From Crocodylus rhombifer (Eukaryota > Chordata > Crocodylia > Crocodylidae), in assembly GCA_038503035.1 (NCBI GenBank), contig JAVSML010020408.1, positions 81,791-145,790 of the forward strand: a DNA stretch of 64,000 nucleotides, in the 5' to 3' direction. Every line of letters begins with the position of its first letter. The first letter of the stretch is position 1. This document shows positions 46,491 to 56,823 of this stretch, piece after piece. The notes beneath the pieces are model-generated. The model ran no database searches. It was not told the DNA's origin and worked only from the letters and a program-made list of their open reading frames with translations. Both the position numbers and the translations under genes were made by a program.

Positions 46491-49059
46491 CTACTGCATG
46501 AACCTTGCAGGCCTTGTGCCTTAGCTGAGGGTCAGCCTTCATCTCTTTCTCCTGCTTAGGCTTAGGGAGCAGGCAGGGACACTGACGGCCACCAAGAGGA
46601 AAAAACAGCTGTGTAGCAGGCTTCTCCAAGCTGATTTAGTCTCTGTTAGTTTGATAAGGGGCATTCGCAGCTAGGATAAACTAATTGTTAGAGATGTGCT
46701 GAGCAAGTTCAAAACGATCCATGGACCTTGCTCTGCCAAAGTGCTTAAAGGCCCACAGAGATTTCATTAGCATCGATGCCTTTTGTCAGCCACATGAACC
46801 ACCTGTGTGATTTTTGCACCAGTCTGAAAGCTGCAGTTCCAGAAAGCTGCCCTTGCCTCAGCGACAGAATTGCCCCCGGTGTCGGCAGCCAACTGACAGA
46901 CAGGTTGATGGCAGCCTCCCTTGGCTAATCGCTTGGCAGTGTGTCAAGCAAAGAAATTTTGCATTAGCACCGGCTGGCTCCAGCCTCTCAGGGCTTCGAT
47001 GCTGCAATTCCCCAGATTTTCGCTGGCTGCGGACACAACTCCACTAATGCACTCTGTAGCGGTCGACATTATCAAAAACCTTACTGATACTTTTGTGCAT
47101 GACAAAGAGCATGAGTAATAATTTTGATGACAATTTTTATCTGCAGTTCACAACAGAAATGCTGTGCTCAGATCCTTACATACGATATGTTGGGCAGACT
47201 AGAGATTAAAGCTCTTCCAGTACACTGGGCTATTTACAGTGGGGAACAGAGAGCCCTCAAACAATCCCAGATTGGAAGTAATTTGTGAGCTTGTTCAAAT
47301 AGTTTATTACATATATAACACTGCCTGGACATGTTTGTTAGGTTTGTTTCCCAGCTATTCTAAAAGGAAAATGATGAATTATAGTAATTATTGTTATTTA
47401 TTTATAGTATTGTGGTAATACGATGTATAAATCCAAGCAAAAATAGCATGTGCAATGCCATTACAATAAGAAAAATTTCCTGGGTCAGCCTGCGTGCATT
47501 ATAATTTTCATGCCATCCCACGGCAAGACACAACAGGCACAGTGGGGCAAGACTCGCAGAAGAAACAATGAATGTTTTGAAAACCTGGCCTGTGGTGCCC
47601 CAAGGGGAACAGCCGGACACTTCTCATGCAGGTGTCTATGTGGGAAAGGAGCTTTTTATGAAAATCTTACCCAAATCACTTCCCTTCTACCCATTAATAT
47701 TTGCCTCTATAATATAATATTGAATCCATAAGACACTAATGTCCATCCTTGCCATTTAGGATTCCCCATGGTTGAACAAACTATAGAGAAGGACACAGAG
47801 CTAAATAAGAATGAGCCAGATCATTCGGGTATAGCAGATGGTGACTTTCTGTGGATGACATAATGGCTTTTTAACCTACTATAAAATGAATAGGTTTATC
47901 ATGAGCTGGGATGAATTTCTCTCTCTAGAAACATAACAACAAGAAGTTTTCGCCTTTGCAAGTGGATAATTGATTACAAGCCCGAGCCAATGATAAAACA
48001 GTAATGAAACAAGGAGTGAACGTGGATTTAAAGATTTCAAATAAGCCTGTCAAAAATACGTAATAATATTGTCAGATGAATTTGCTGTCAAGCATACGTG
48101 GGACATGATAAAACCTCCAAGTTTTAGCAGATTACATTCTCAAAGCTGTAATTTGGGAGCCGCGCTTAAGTAACAAATTACAATAAATCAAACTTTAAAA
48201 CCTGAGAGTGTGCACCGTAATAGATACAGAGTGTGATAGCACAAGGACAAGCAAATTTAAGCAATATTCTTGAGTTGAGAAAAAAGCAAATTTAACTGGT
48301 TTTGAAAGATGATGAGCAAAGTCTAGTTAAGTACTGAATCAATAAGACCACCAAGGTTATAAGGAAAAGATGGCCTGAACAGCATACTCCCCTTTCTGGT
48401 AGGTGGGTTCCAGGATTGGCAGGAATCTGGGATGATGATGTGCGAGGTGGTGACGCACATCTGAAACACACGGCCTATCTAACAACTGAGGTACAAGCAG
48501 AACTGGTTGGAAAGTTTGGGTCAAAATGGTTTTTCTGCAGAAACTGACACTTCAGTTAATTCAGGGCTTTGCGGGGGATGGCGTGGGTGGGTGTGAAACT
48601 ATCATTTCAACCATCTCTTTTAAAACAAATTGAGACAAGTACATAGAAAATGTTGAATGTGATGGAAATCAATCTTCAACTTTCTCTAGACATAATTATC
48701 TATGATCTCAGGTTTCTTTTGTATTACCCCAGTTCGGATATCTTATCTTGATAAAACAGATAAGAACAACTCCCCTCCAGGTTTTCCTAAGATTTACAAC
48801 CTGCTTCAAAAAATCATGTTGCAAGTTTCACTGCAAAGAGTCAGACTTGATATGGCTTTGGGGTCTTTTATTTTGGATCATGGACATTACAATATACATA
48901 CAAGTGTCTAAGGCAATGTTATACCATCAGGGACTTCCATTTGAGAAAAGCAGTGACATGCAAATATCGTTATAAATATCAACTAAATACATTCCTTTTT
49001 CTCAACTAATGCCCTTCATGTCTTGACATACAGACCAGAGCCATCTTTGGGAGTCTTGC
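46491..49059. other. AT-rich gene-free stretch
   Basis: Mostly unique AT-rich DNA, particularly 47100-48350. No exon, RNA gene or repeat was recognised apart from generic A/T runs. Confidence 0.4.
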
Positions 49060-50334
49060 CAACTCAAAGGGCAGCTGGTGCAGAGAGCACACCTTTCATT
49101 TTGTTGCGGGCAGGTCATTTCTGACCAGCCTGATCTCTCTCTATGATCAAGTAACAAACTGCTTAGATGTGGGAGACACAATTGTTAAAGGGCCTTTGAT
49201 ATCCTCTCCCATGATGCTCTTATAAAAAAATTATGGGACTGTGGGCTGGCAGAGTCCACAGTCAGGTGGGCTGGGAACCGGCTAAGGGGTCAGACCCAGA
49301 GAGTGATAGTGGACAGGTCTGTATCATCTTGGCGGGAGGTGGCCAGTGGTGGCCCACAGGGTTTGGTTCTTGGCCCCGTGCTGTTCAACATCTTTATCAG
49401 TGACTTAGATGAGGATTTGGAAAGCATGCTGGCCAAGTTTGTGGACACTACTAAGTTACGGGGAAAAGCAGTCACACTGGGGGACAGGATGCGGGTCCAA
49501 GCAGACCAGGACAAGCTGGAAAGGTGGGTGGAGCAGAACCGGATGCAGTTCGATAAGGATAAATGCAGAGTGTTTCATCTGGGAAAAAGTACCAGCAACA
49601 TGAATATAGGTTAGGAGGAGATGTCCTGGCCAGCACGATGGCTGAAAAGGACCTCAGGTTTATGGTTGATCATCAGATGAACTTCAGCTGCCAGTGCAAC
49701 GCTGGAGTCGACAGAGCTAACAGCATACTGGGGTGCATTAGCCGATGCATCGTGAGCAGGGCTAAGGAAGCGATACTTCCTCTCTACTCGGTGCTGGTGA
49801 GAGCCCTGCTGCCGTCCTGTGTCCAGCTCTGGGCGCCGCACTTCAAAACAGACGTGGAGACTCTCGCAAGGGTCCAGAGAAGGGCCACAGGAACAACTAA
49901 GGGCCTGGAGGACAAACCTGATGAGGAAAGACTGAGCGATCTGACACTGTTCAGCCTGGGGAGGATAAGACTGAGCGGGGATGTGGTGGCCATCTATAAG
50001 TATGTAGGGTGTGAATATCGAGAGCTGTGAGAAAACCTGTTCGCTAGGCTGGCCCAGCGCAGAACAAGGAGCAATGGCCATTCACTGTTAGAGGACGGTT
50101 TCAGGGTGGACGTAAGGGAGAACTTCTTTACGGCGAGAGTGACCAGAATCTGGAACAGACTTCCCAGGGAGGAGGTGCAGTCCCCAAACTTGGAAGTCGT
50201 CAATAAGAGACTGGACAGACACCTTGCTGGGATCATTTGACCTCGGCAGTATTCCTGCCCAGACCAGGGGGGTTGGACTCAACGATCTTTCAAGGTCCCT
50301 TCCAGCCCTTCATTTTTATGATCCTATGATCTAT
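49060..50334 (+). mobile_element. 5'-truncated CR1 LINE with decayed ORF2
   Basis: A CR1-type element with partial reverse-transcriptase, C-terminal domain, 3' UTR and tail. The first recognisable protein block is GRSFLTSLISLYDQVTN (about 49110). Then come SGGPQGLVLGPVLFNIFISD, the degraded active-site block, the VQRRATG block and NFFTARVTRIWNRLPREE. The 3' end has GGTTGGACTCAACGATC and CCTTCCAGCCC, followed by an ATGATCCTATGATCTATGATT tail typical of CR1. The endonuclease half of ORF2 and all of ORF1 are missing. An internal stop near 49220, a frameshift near 49605 and a TGA at 50028 show that it is inactive. Confidence 0.92.
49303..50239 (+). pseudogene. CR1 ORF2 reverse-transcriptase remnant
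   Basis: The first frame (49303-49614) holds VASGGPQGLVLGPVLFNIFI followed by LAKFVDTTKL. In active CR1 elements the latter is the K-F-A-D-D-T-K-L active site; here the second catalytic Asp is replaced by Thr (about 49446). A one-base frame change near 49600 moves the reading into a second frame (49563 onward) with VDHQMNFSCQCNAGVDRANS, RVQRRATGTTKG and FSLGRIRLSGD. That frame has a TGA at 50028-50030 and then continues to the natural end AGII-stop at 50237-50239. The TGA sits where related copies show Arg, which fits CGA to TGA decay. Confidence 0.88.
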
Positions 50335-52379
50335 GATTCAGTCCCAAACCAGAACCCCGAGCAAGGGCAGACATTGCCTCGAGTTAGCAAGAGGCTGATA
50401 GAAAATAATAGAATCTGGCTTTAAACGCAGCTTCTTGCAGCATCTCCCAAAGCATTTTTATAAATCATGAGCTAAATGATAACCAGAGGGTACAGTGAAC
50501 CTGCAAGTTTGGGTACCAGTAGACATCCTCCTTGAAATGGCACATGAGGATGTGGGGGGCTAGTTCTCATTAGCACTTGCTCATTAGTGCTTGTTTTAAC
50601 TTACCAGAATTTGCCCAAGCTGCTTAAGTTGTCGTCAGCTCCTTCGGACACCATGATGGGCTCCACTGACTTCTGCTGGGAGAGACACCAGAAACCTGCC
50701 AAAGGGGCTCTGGCTTTGTGCTTTACAGAGAGGACTGCCCCTCTCAGCGTGGCCCTCTCGCCGCTGTCCTCGCTCCTGGCAGAGGAAGCATCTCTGCCCA
50801 TCACAAATCCACCTGGAGGCTTTTCAGGCCCTACAGAGAATTAGGGTCACTTTGAAAAGCCTGTTTTCACCTCTTCCAAGGGCAGCATTTCGAACACGCT
50901 GATCTTCTCCTGTGCCAGAGGCATGTTACGAGGCAGATGAACCACTCTGCCCCTAGAGACTGTGAATATTAACCACAGTGGGTAATTCGCCTGGTCCCAG
51001 ACCCTGGTGCAACGACCTGTATGAGGACAGGAATCTGAGCCACAGCTTGGCCCAGATGGGAAAATGCCATCAAATGAGCTTACTGACAACTGTACCGTAC
51101 ATAAGACAAGTACAATACAGAGCAGTTAAACAAACAGGGGGGAACAAACCAGCAGCCCAATATCATGTCTGTCACTGCCTGAGAGGAAAGGAAGTGAAAC
51201 AATGATTGATTATATCAGTTGTAGCCAGCAGAGACCAAGTAACATAATAAAAGAAAGTTTATCTAGATCAGCAGAAAGTAGCAGGTCATTAGCAATCCTT
51301 AACAAAGAGTGGTATGCTCAGAAACCTGATTACAGGGTAACTGACTGCCTTCAGGTTTCCCCGGTCAGAGCAATTTTCCTAAGTGTTAGCTCTGAATTCC
51401 TATAATATATTCATTACTCAGCAGTTCAGGTGCAGAACAAACTTGGCGACAACAAAGTGCACCTTCCCCTCCGGACTAAATCAAATGGAGCCTGTGTCCT
51501 GGACCTCCCCTCCATGTTCTTCCATCAGAGTGGATCACTTCTTAATGGGAAGATTATCTTACAGACACCCCTTATCTTCACATGATGACAAGTAACCCTT
51601 CCTCTCCAGGGCCGCCATCCTCCACTGCCATACAGCACCCTTGTGACAACCACAATGATTGCTTCTAAGGAAAAGGTAACACTGGAGAAAGTAGTTCATT
51701 GCTTTTTTAACACCTTTTAACACCACACAGCACCTGGAAGTGAAAACCCAGCAGAACATGGCTGGCGTCAGCGCTTTGCAGATCTCCAGAAAAGAAGAGG
51801 ACCACATACGGCCTTCACAGGGAAATGTTCTTCCAACACAACGAGACACTCGACAGAGCTGCAGTCAGCCAACGCATCCCTGATGCCTGCATGGCTTCAC
51901 AATCTGCAAAGCTTTCCTGTTATCGAGTTGTGCATGTCTTCACTCATGGAGAAAGAGGCAAAACCTTTAATTTTCCTCCCTCTTTCCCCAGCACTCATTT
52001 GCCTCCGTGTTTCCCTTTAAAATCTGGGCCACGGGAAATTTTGCTGACTTACGTTTTTGGTGCAGAATATCTTACATTGAGAAGCAAATAGTCTGATATC
52101 CATGTCAGTAATATCTCAGCGTTCCTCTCTGCAGCTGGGAGTTGCAATTGGTCCACAAAGATGTGTAGATACCCAATTTCTGTCAGGATTTGGATTTAAA
52201 ATGTGCTGTCAAGTCTTATTTCTCACATTACCATCTCAAATAGGCAGAAAAGGACAACTAAACTGGCAATCAACTTCCAACAAGAGAAGGTCAAAATAGA
52301 CTCTACCTCATGTGAAGAACTGTCGGCTATTATGACAACGCCATAATAGCTAGAGCTAGCAGAGCAATCTGCTTCATGT
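50335..52379. other. Gene-free stretch, nothing assigned
   Basis: Unique DNA of mixed composition. Open frames (up to 96 codons) overlap on both strands, and none carries a domain. Confidence 0.35.
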
Positions 52380-52404
52380 CCTGGTGACAAGAGCGCTCAC
52401 CTGG

Positions 52405-52432
52405 GGAGCTAAGCCAAGCCGCCGGAGCGGCG
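52405..52432. repeat. GC-rich short hairpin
   Basis: CCGCCGGAGCGGCGG forms a tight stem (CCGCC against GGCGG) just after GAGCGCTCACCTGGGGAGC (52391-52409). The latter itself resembles part of a tRNA anticodon arm. This is a local CpG-rich spot in AT-rich surroundings and may be part of a tRNA-derived SINE relic. Confidence 0.45.
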
Positions 52433-52457
52433 GGGCGTGGATCGTCCCAGGGCACGC

Positions 52458-52520
52458 AAGATCCTGTGCACCAGTTAAGCTCTGTGTTATTGCCTCGCTA
52501 CTAGTCATGCATAGGATCTT
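52458..52520. repeat. Inverted repeat, 13-bp arms
   Basis: AAGATCCTGTGCA (52458-52470) and TGCATAGGATCTT (52508-52520) pair at 12 of 13 positions with a 37-bp spacer. It lies between the GC hairpin and the tRNA-like segment, so the three may belong to one eroded element. Confidence 0.8.
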
Positions 52521-52605
52521 CTGTGAACTCTCTTCAGCTAGATGAAGGTCACCTTAATTGCTTGTTCCACGGTCAACTGCAGAACATATATGCACGATGA
52601 TGTTT

Positions 52606-52673
52606 AGCAGGTATCGAACTTGGGGCCTCTTCACCTGAAAAGCACAAGCTTTGCTACCTGAGCCAAAGGAAGC
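52606..52673 (-). mobile_element. tRNA-like relic (tRNA pseudogene or SINE head)
   Basis: On the minus strand it reads GGCTCAGGTAGCAAAGC (A-box-like, matching the tRNA D arm) and then GTGCTTTTCAGG. AGAGGCCCCAAGTTCGATACC follows, in which AGTTCGATACC is a good B-box (T-arm) match. A-to-B spacing is close to that of a real tRNA. The D, anticodon and T stems have mismatches and the acceptor ends do not pair, so it is not a functional tRNA. It is either a decayed tRNA copy or the Pol III promoter head of an old SINE. The isotype cannot be assigned with confidence. Confidence 0.5.
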
Positions 52674-54809
52674 GATCCAGTAATAGGGGAGCACCGTATT
52701 CACGAATCTCTAGACCTGGAGCCGTTGCTCTGTGGCACTAAGCAACTGCACCGTGCCAGTGTGGCCTACACATACAAAAATAGCTAACTGTCCAAGACCC
52801 ATCTTATGGCAGCTCCCTGCCCAGAACAGGAAAGGCTCATAGTCTGGGCTGCCTGTGTTTTAGCTTTTGCACTGTGAAAATGGTTTATTCTCATGGATGA
52901 ATGTTAACCGTTTCCTTCATAATTAATGAATGAATAATACCAACGTTCAACAAGTTTGGTGTTCGTTGCTATGGGAGGACAAATCATACCATGTTATTCT
53001 GCACAGTCCCTTCTTTAAATGATTATTCTCCTCATGCAAGAGAATTATTAAATGTGTAAGCCCCCAGGCAGACAACTGGGGGAGGTGGGTTGTAGCTTAA
53101 GTAGGCAAAAGAAAAAGCACATTGGATACCTGAAACTTAGCTGCAAAATGTGGTTACGGTAAAATTTCCCCTTGTCCAAAAGACCTTTCACAAGTCATCT
53201 GCGCCACTGGAAACTGCACTTACACTCCTTCAAACAACAGGCACAAATACCAACACGGGGGCTGCCCGGCCAGAAGAACAGGAGCCGTGACTGACAAAGC
53301 TCGCCTTCCTAATCTACAAAATTGAACAGCCAGAAACGACGTGTCACCTGTTGGTTCAAGCATCCAGCCACAGATTTCCAGGGAAGAAGGGAGGGCTGGG
53401 GGTGCAGACCGTGAGTTGAACTTGAATCCACTCTCAGAACAAAAACCACTGCTATTCACCAGTCGACGAGGGAAAGGCTTCCTTGTTGTTGGGTAGGAAA
53501 CGCAGTATCAAAAAGAGTCTCTACTTACTTTGCCTGTTTACTGAACACAAGATTATCCAGTCCCTGATGTCGTTCAAAATGGCATTTGGTTTAAATGTTA
53601 GTGAGCTTAGCGTTGTCACAAACTTTATCATGCATTAAAAGTCAATACCTGTATCCCTCTCCCCACCCAGAAGCTGAATTGATATTGAACTGATACCTTC
53701 TTCTGCCACTACAAAATAAACCCCTAAAAACCAGGAGTAAATGAAAAACACAGTGCCTTTTATTGATTGTGATGTTTTCAGTTAACTAGATTCTGCCTTA
53801 TGGTTCTCCCCCAGCAGCACATGCGCACCGGGGGAAGCGCAGCCCTCCCATAAACCAATAACTTTTAGGAAATGGAAAGCCGCGTCTGTTTAATAGATGT
53901 TTCCAATTTCCTACATCACCATCGGAATCTGTTTTAGTCACTCGGCAGGTTTTTCAACGTCTCCTCAGACCTGAGTTGATTTCAAAGCCGTTTGGTAATG
54001 TCACTGTGACTTCAAGGTTTAATGATTCATTATTTTTCAGAGCTAAAAGCAGGTGAATGAGTTAATTTTTTCTGCATGAGTTACAGTGGTTTATTTCCAC
54101 TTTATTCCCTCCATGTGTCATTAAAAAGAAGGGCTGGCAGGAAAAAATATTCATTTTTTTTCCTATGAAGCATTTACTCAGTAAAAGAGATTTCTCTAGT
54201 TTTTAGCTGTAGTATAACTGCTTGTTTTTCATTTTTAGCATGGAGAAGCATTATCATGCTAACAAAACCATTCAGAATACCCTCTGCTCTCACATTTGGT
54301 TACCACCACTTTGCCATTCTCCGTCCCAAAACCCACATGCACGCACGTGAGTTGTGACATGCTGTCAGGACTCAAGACTCACTCACTCTCATCTGACTCG
54401 TAAATGCTACAGAAAAAGAAAATGCCATTCTGAAATAATTAGCTAATAATCTGCATTGCTCAGATGGGCTCAGTAGCAGAATAATTCATCTGAAGAATCC
54501 TCTCTTAGCTGCAAGGTCACAGCTACAAGGAATATACAGCAGAGCCACAGAAAGCTGCTTTCAGTCCTTCTCTTGGAGCTGCATTTTAGACTTACCACCT
54601 TGTAGTTTAGTTCACATCCAGTCCCTTTGGGATGCTCCAGTGGGGCATTAAACATACCCCCGGCATGGGGAATTCAGGACAGGGGCACAGCAAGCATGGC
54701 CAGTGCTAGGGGACCGCTCTTGATAGCCTTACACCAGCACAAGCAATGTACCCAGGGGAGGACCAGAATACCCTGTTCTTCCATCAGTGGCCGTAACCCC
54801 TCGACTCCT
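52674..54809. other. AT-rich gene-free stretch
   Basis: Mostly unique DNA. The 53560-54270 part is AT-rich with few obvious repeats and many TAAT-type motifs, and could be conserved non-coding sequence; this is untested. No exon was recognised. Confidence 0.35.
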
Positions 54810-54814
54810 GAAAG

Positions 54815-54885
54815 AAAGGACAATTCAGTGGCTCCAGCACTGGGCTGGAGTCAAGAGCATCCAGTTCAATTCCCCACAAGATGCA
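54815..54885 (+). mobile_element. tRNA-derived SINE (MIR-type) head
   Basis: TTCAGTGGCTCCAGCACTGG, then GCTGGAGTCAAGAGCATCC, then AGTTCAATTCCCCAC matches the 5' tRNA-related part of MIR/CORE-SINEs ('agtggttagagcactggactgggagtcaggagacctgggttcaattcccc'). AGTTCAATTCC is a Pol III B-box. The downstream core is not clearly retained. Confidence 0.65.
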
Positions 54886-56679
54886 TCTCATATCCCTAAT
54901 GTACCTGCCCCGGGTGCCTTGTCTCAGTTGTGGTCCGAGCAAGCCTAATGGACGGAGCCCACAAGGCTTCGGTTTGAGCCAGGCTCCTGTGGGACAGCAT
55001 GGGTGCTCAGGCAGCCGTGTGCATGTCAGTCCACTGCTATGGGGATGCAGGTGCCCCTTGGGTCTGGCAGCAAGGGGGAGAGTGGCTAGGATACAGGCAG
55101 TACCTACAGTGATGGGCACGGGCACTTCAATACGTCTCTCTCTCGCTGCGGTTTTGTTCCTTCCTGTACAGTGCGAAGCGAAGAAGTTCCCAGTCTCGCA
55201 GGGGTGGTGACAAATACACCAAGGACTTGGGCCCCAGAAGCGGCGTCTTCAATAGATCGAGTTGAGACAGCATAAAGCAAACCCTTCCTGAGGCTGCTTG
55301 AATAATCTCCGTTGGTCTGGGAGGCAGCCCCGATGCAAGCATCAGGGCTCATTTTTTGGTTATTTCTTTACACAGGATGGATGTGGGAAGTACCCAGCCA
55401 TACCGTCTCCCAGACAGTCCACATGACATGTTACATTACTGGGAGGCCATTATGAATTTACCATAAGGAACACAAAATGCAGAAATGAGAGTTCTCTTCA
55501 GTGCAACACTGACTTTTCAGATGCCAGTAATGATGAGCATAAAACAAAGTTAATCAGCTGCTGTATTGTTTTTAAAAAGAACAACAACATAAAGACATTA
55601 GCTTAGTGATTGCACATTAGTATTTATTGTCTGCAACACAGATTGCTCGTTATCTAAATAAATGTCAAGGCTGGTGCTGGCAAAGTACATGAGCAGTGTG
55701 AAGTTGGTGAATTATGCAGACTCTATGCAGTCTGAGGACAGCACAAGGTTTTACTCCCACGACCAAATTTGCTGATTTGTGAGATTAACTGAATAACCGA
55801 AGTAACTGATATTATGTCCATACTCCCTCAGCGAAGAACACTTGGAGCTTCGGCTTAATAACCAACATCTGAAGTCACAACTCGGGCCCACACAGAGACC
55901 GCATGGACAGAGCCATGCACTTAACCAGAGCCCAAGCGGAGTCGATGGAGCCCACACTACTCTGAGAACAAACCTGCACGTGGATTTTGTATTCTTGATT
56001 AACCAGGGGCAGCGCCGCTGTCTGCTTCATACGCTGGCAACCATTCTTTCCATGTTTGCTGCCTTAAACCTGTCTTCGCAACAACAGGCTTTCCTTGTTC
56101 ATACTGTTTTAAGACAACATGAATGCACCTGGCTGCCTATTTTAACAACCCTCGCAACTGCAGGACAAGTACCTCCATTGTCCCCTTTCTTCGCATGGGG
56201 CAGGTCAGGTGGCCGCAGAGGTGTAACTATACATTTTGGCTCCCTGAGCAAAACTTGAGGCAGTAGCCGCAAGTGTGCCATCACATCTGGAGCAGCCCCA
56301 GGTCCGTACCCTGCACTGGAGCCCAGCACCACCGCAACAGGAGCAGCCCTGCCGGCCCAGTCCTAGGAGCTGAGCTGCAGCAGCCCTGTGCTGCGCAGCC
56401 ACAGGAGGGTCTTACCTGCCCCAAGGACCCCAAAACACCTGCTGCCCCTGCCACAGTCCTGCACTGGCTTCTAGGGCTGGACACAGGACTGCTCCTGCTG
56501 TGTCCCAGCACACAGGGCTCCTACGTCCAGAGGAGACAAGGCTTCGCCAGATGCACAGACCCTGACGGAGGGAGGGCAGCATCCCGGCGTTCCCTCCAAG
56601 TTGGTGCCCGGGGCTGGTGCCTCTCTCGCCCCCACCCCAGTTACACAACGAGGGTCCATTCCTTGGAGTTGTGTGATGA
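54886..56679. other. Gene-free stretch, nothing assigned
   Basis: Mixed unique DNA, GC-rich at 56270-56640. The open frames of 100-155 codons there lie on both strands, lack domains, and one runs into the CR1 tail at 56680. Confidence 0.35.
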
Positions 56680-56823
56680 AGTGGATTGTGTAGGTTTTGT
56701 AACAGGACAGACAAGGATTTGTATGGGATGGTTGAGATAGGGATGATCCCGCCTTGAGCAGGGGTCTGGATTAGATGGCCTCCAAAGGTCCCTTCCAGGC
56801 CTGCCTGTCTCCGATTCTGTGAC
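56680..56823 (+). mobile_element. CR1-type LINE 3' terminus, sense
   Basis: GGGATGATCCCGCCTTGAGC, AGGGGTCTGGATTAGATGGC, CTCCAAAGGTCCCTTCCAGG and a CCGATTCTGTGA tail are the canonical CR1 3' end. Only about 140 bp is recognisable; there is no coding sequence. Confidence 0.8.

Noticed and set aside
49611..50081. 156-codon minus-strand frame as a gene
   Set aside because: It is the antisense shadow of the CR1 ORF2 remnant on the plus strand.
52606..52673. Functional tRNA gene
   Set aside because: The D, anticodon and T stems carry mismatches and the acceptor ends do not pair. Only the A- and B-box words are kept.
56273..56740. 155-codon plus-strand open frame as a gene
   Set aside because: It runs into the 3' terminus of a CR1 element and is mirrored by minus-strand frames. 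There is no domain.
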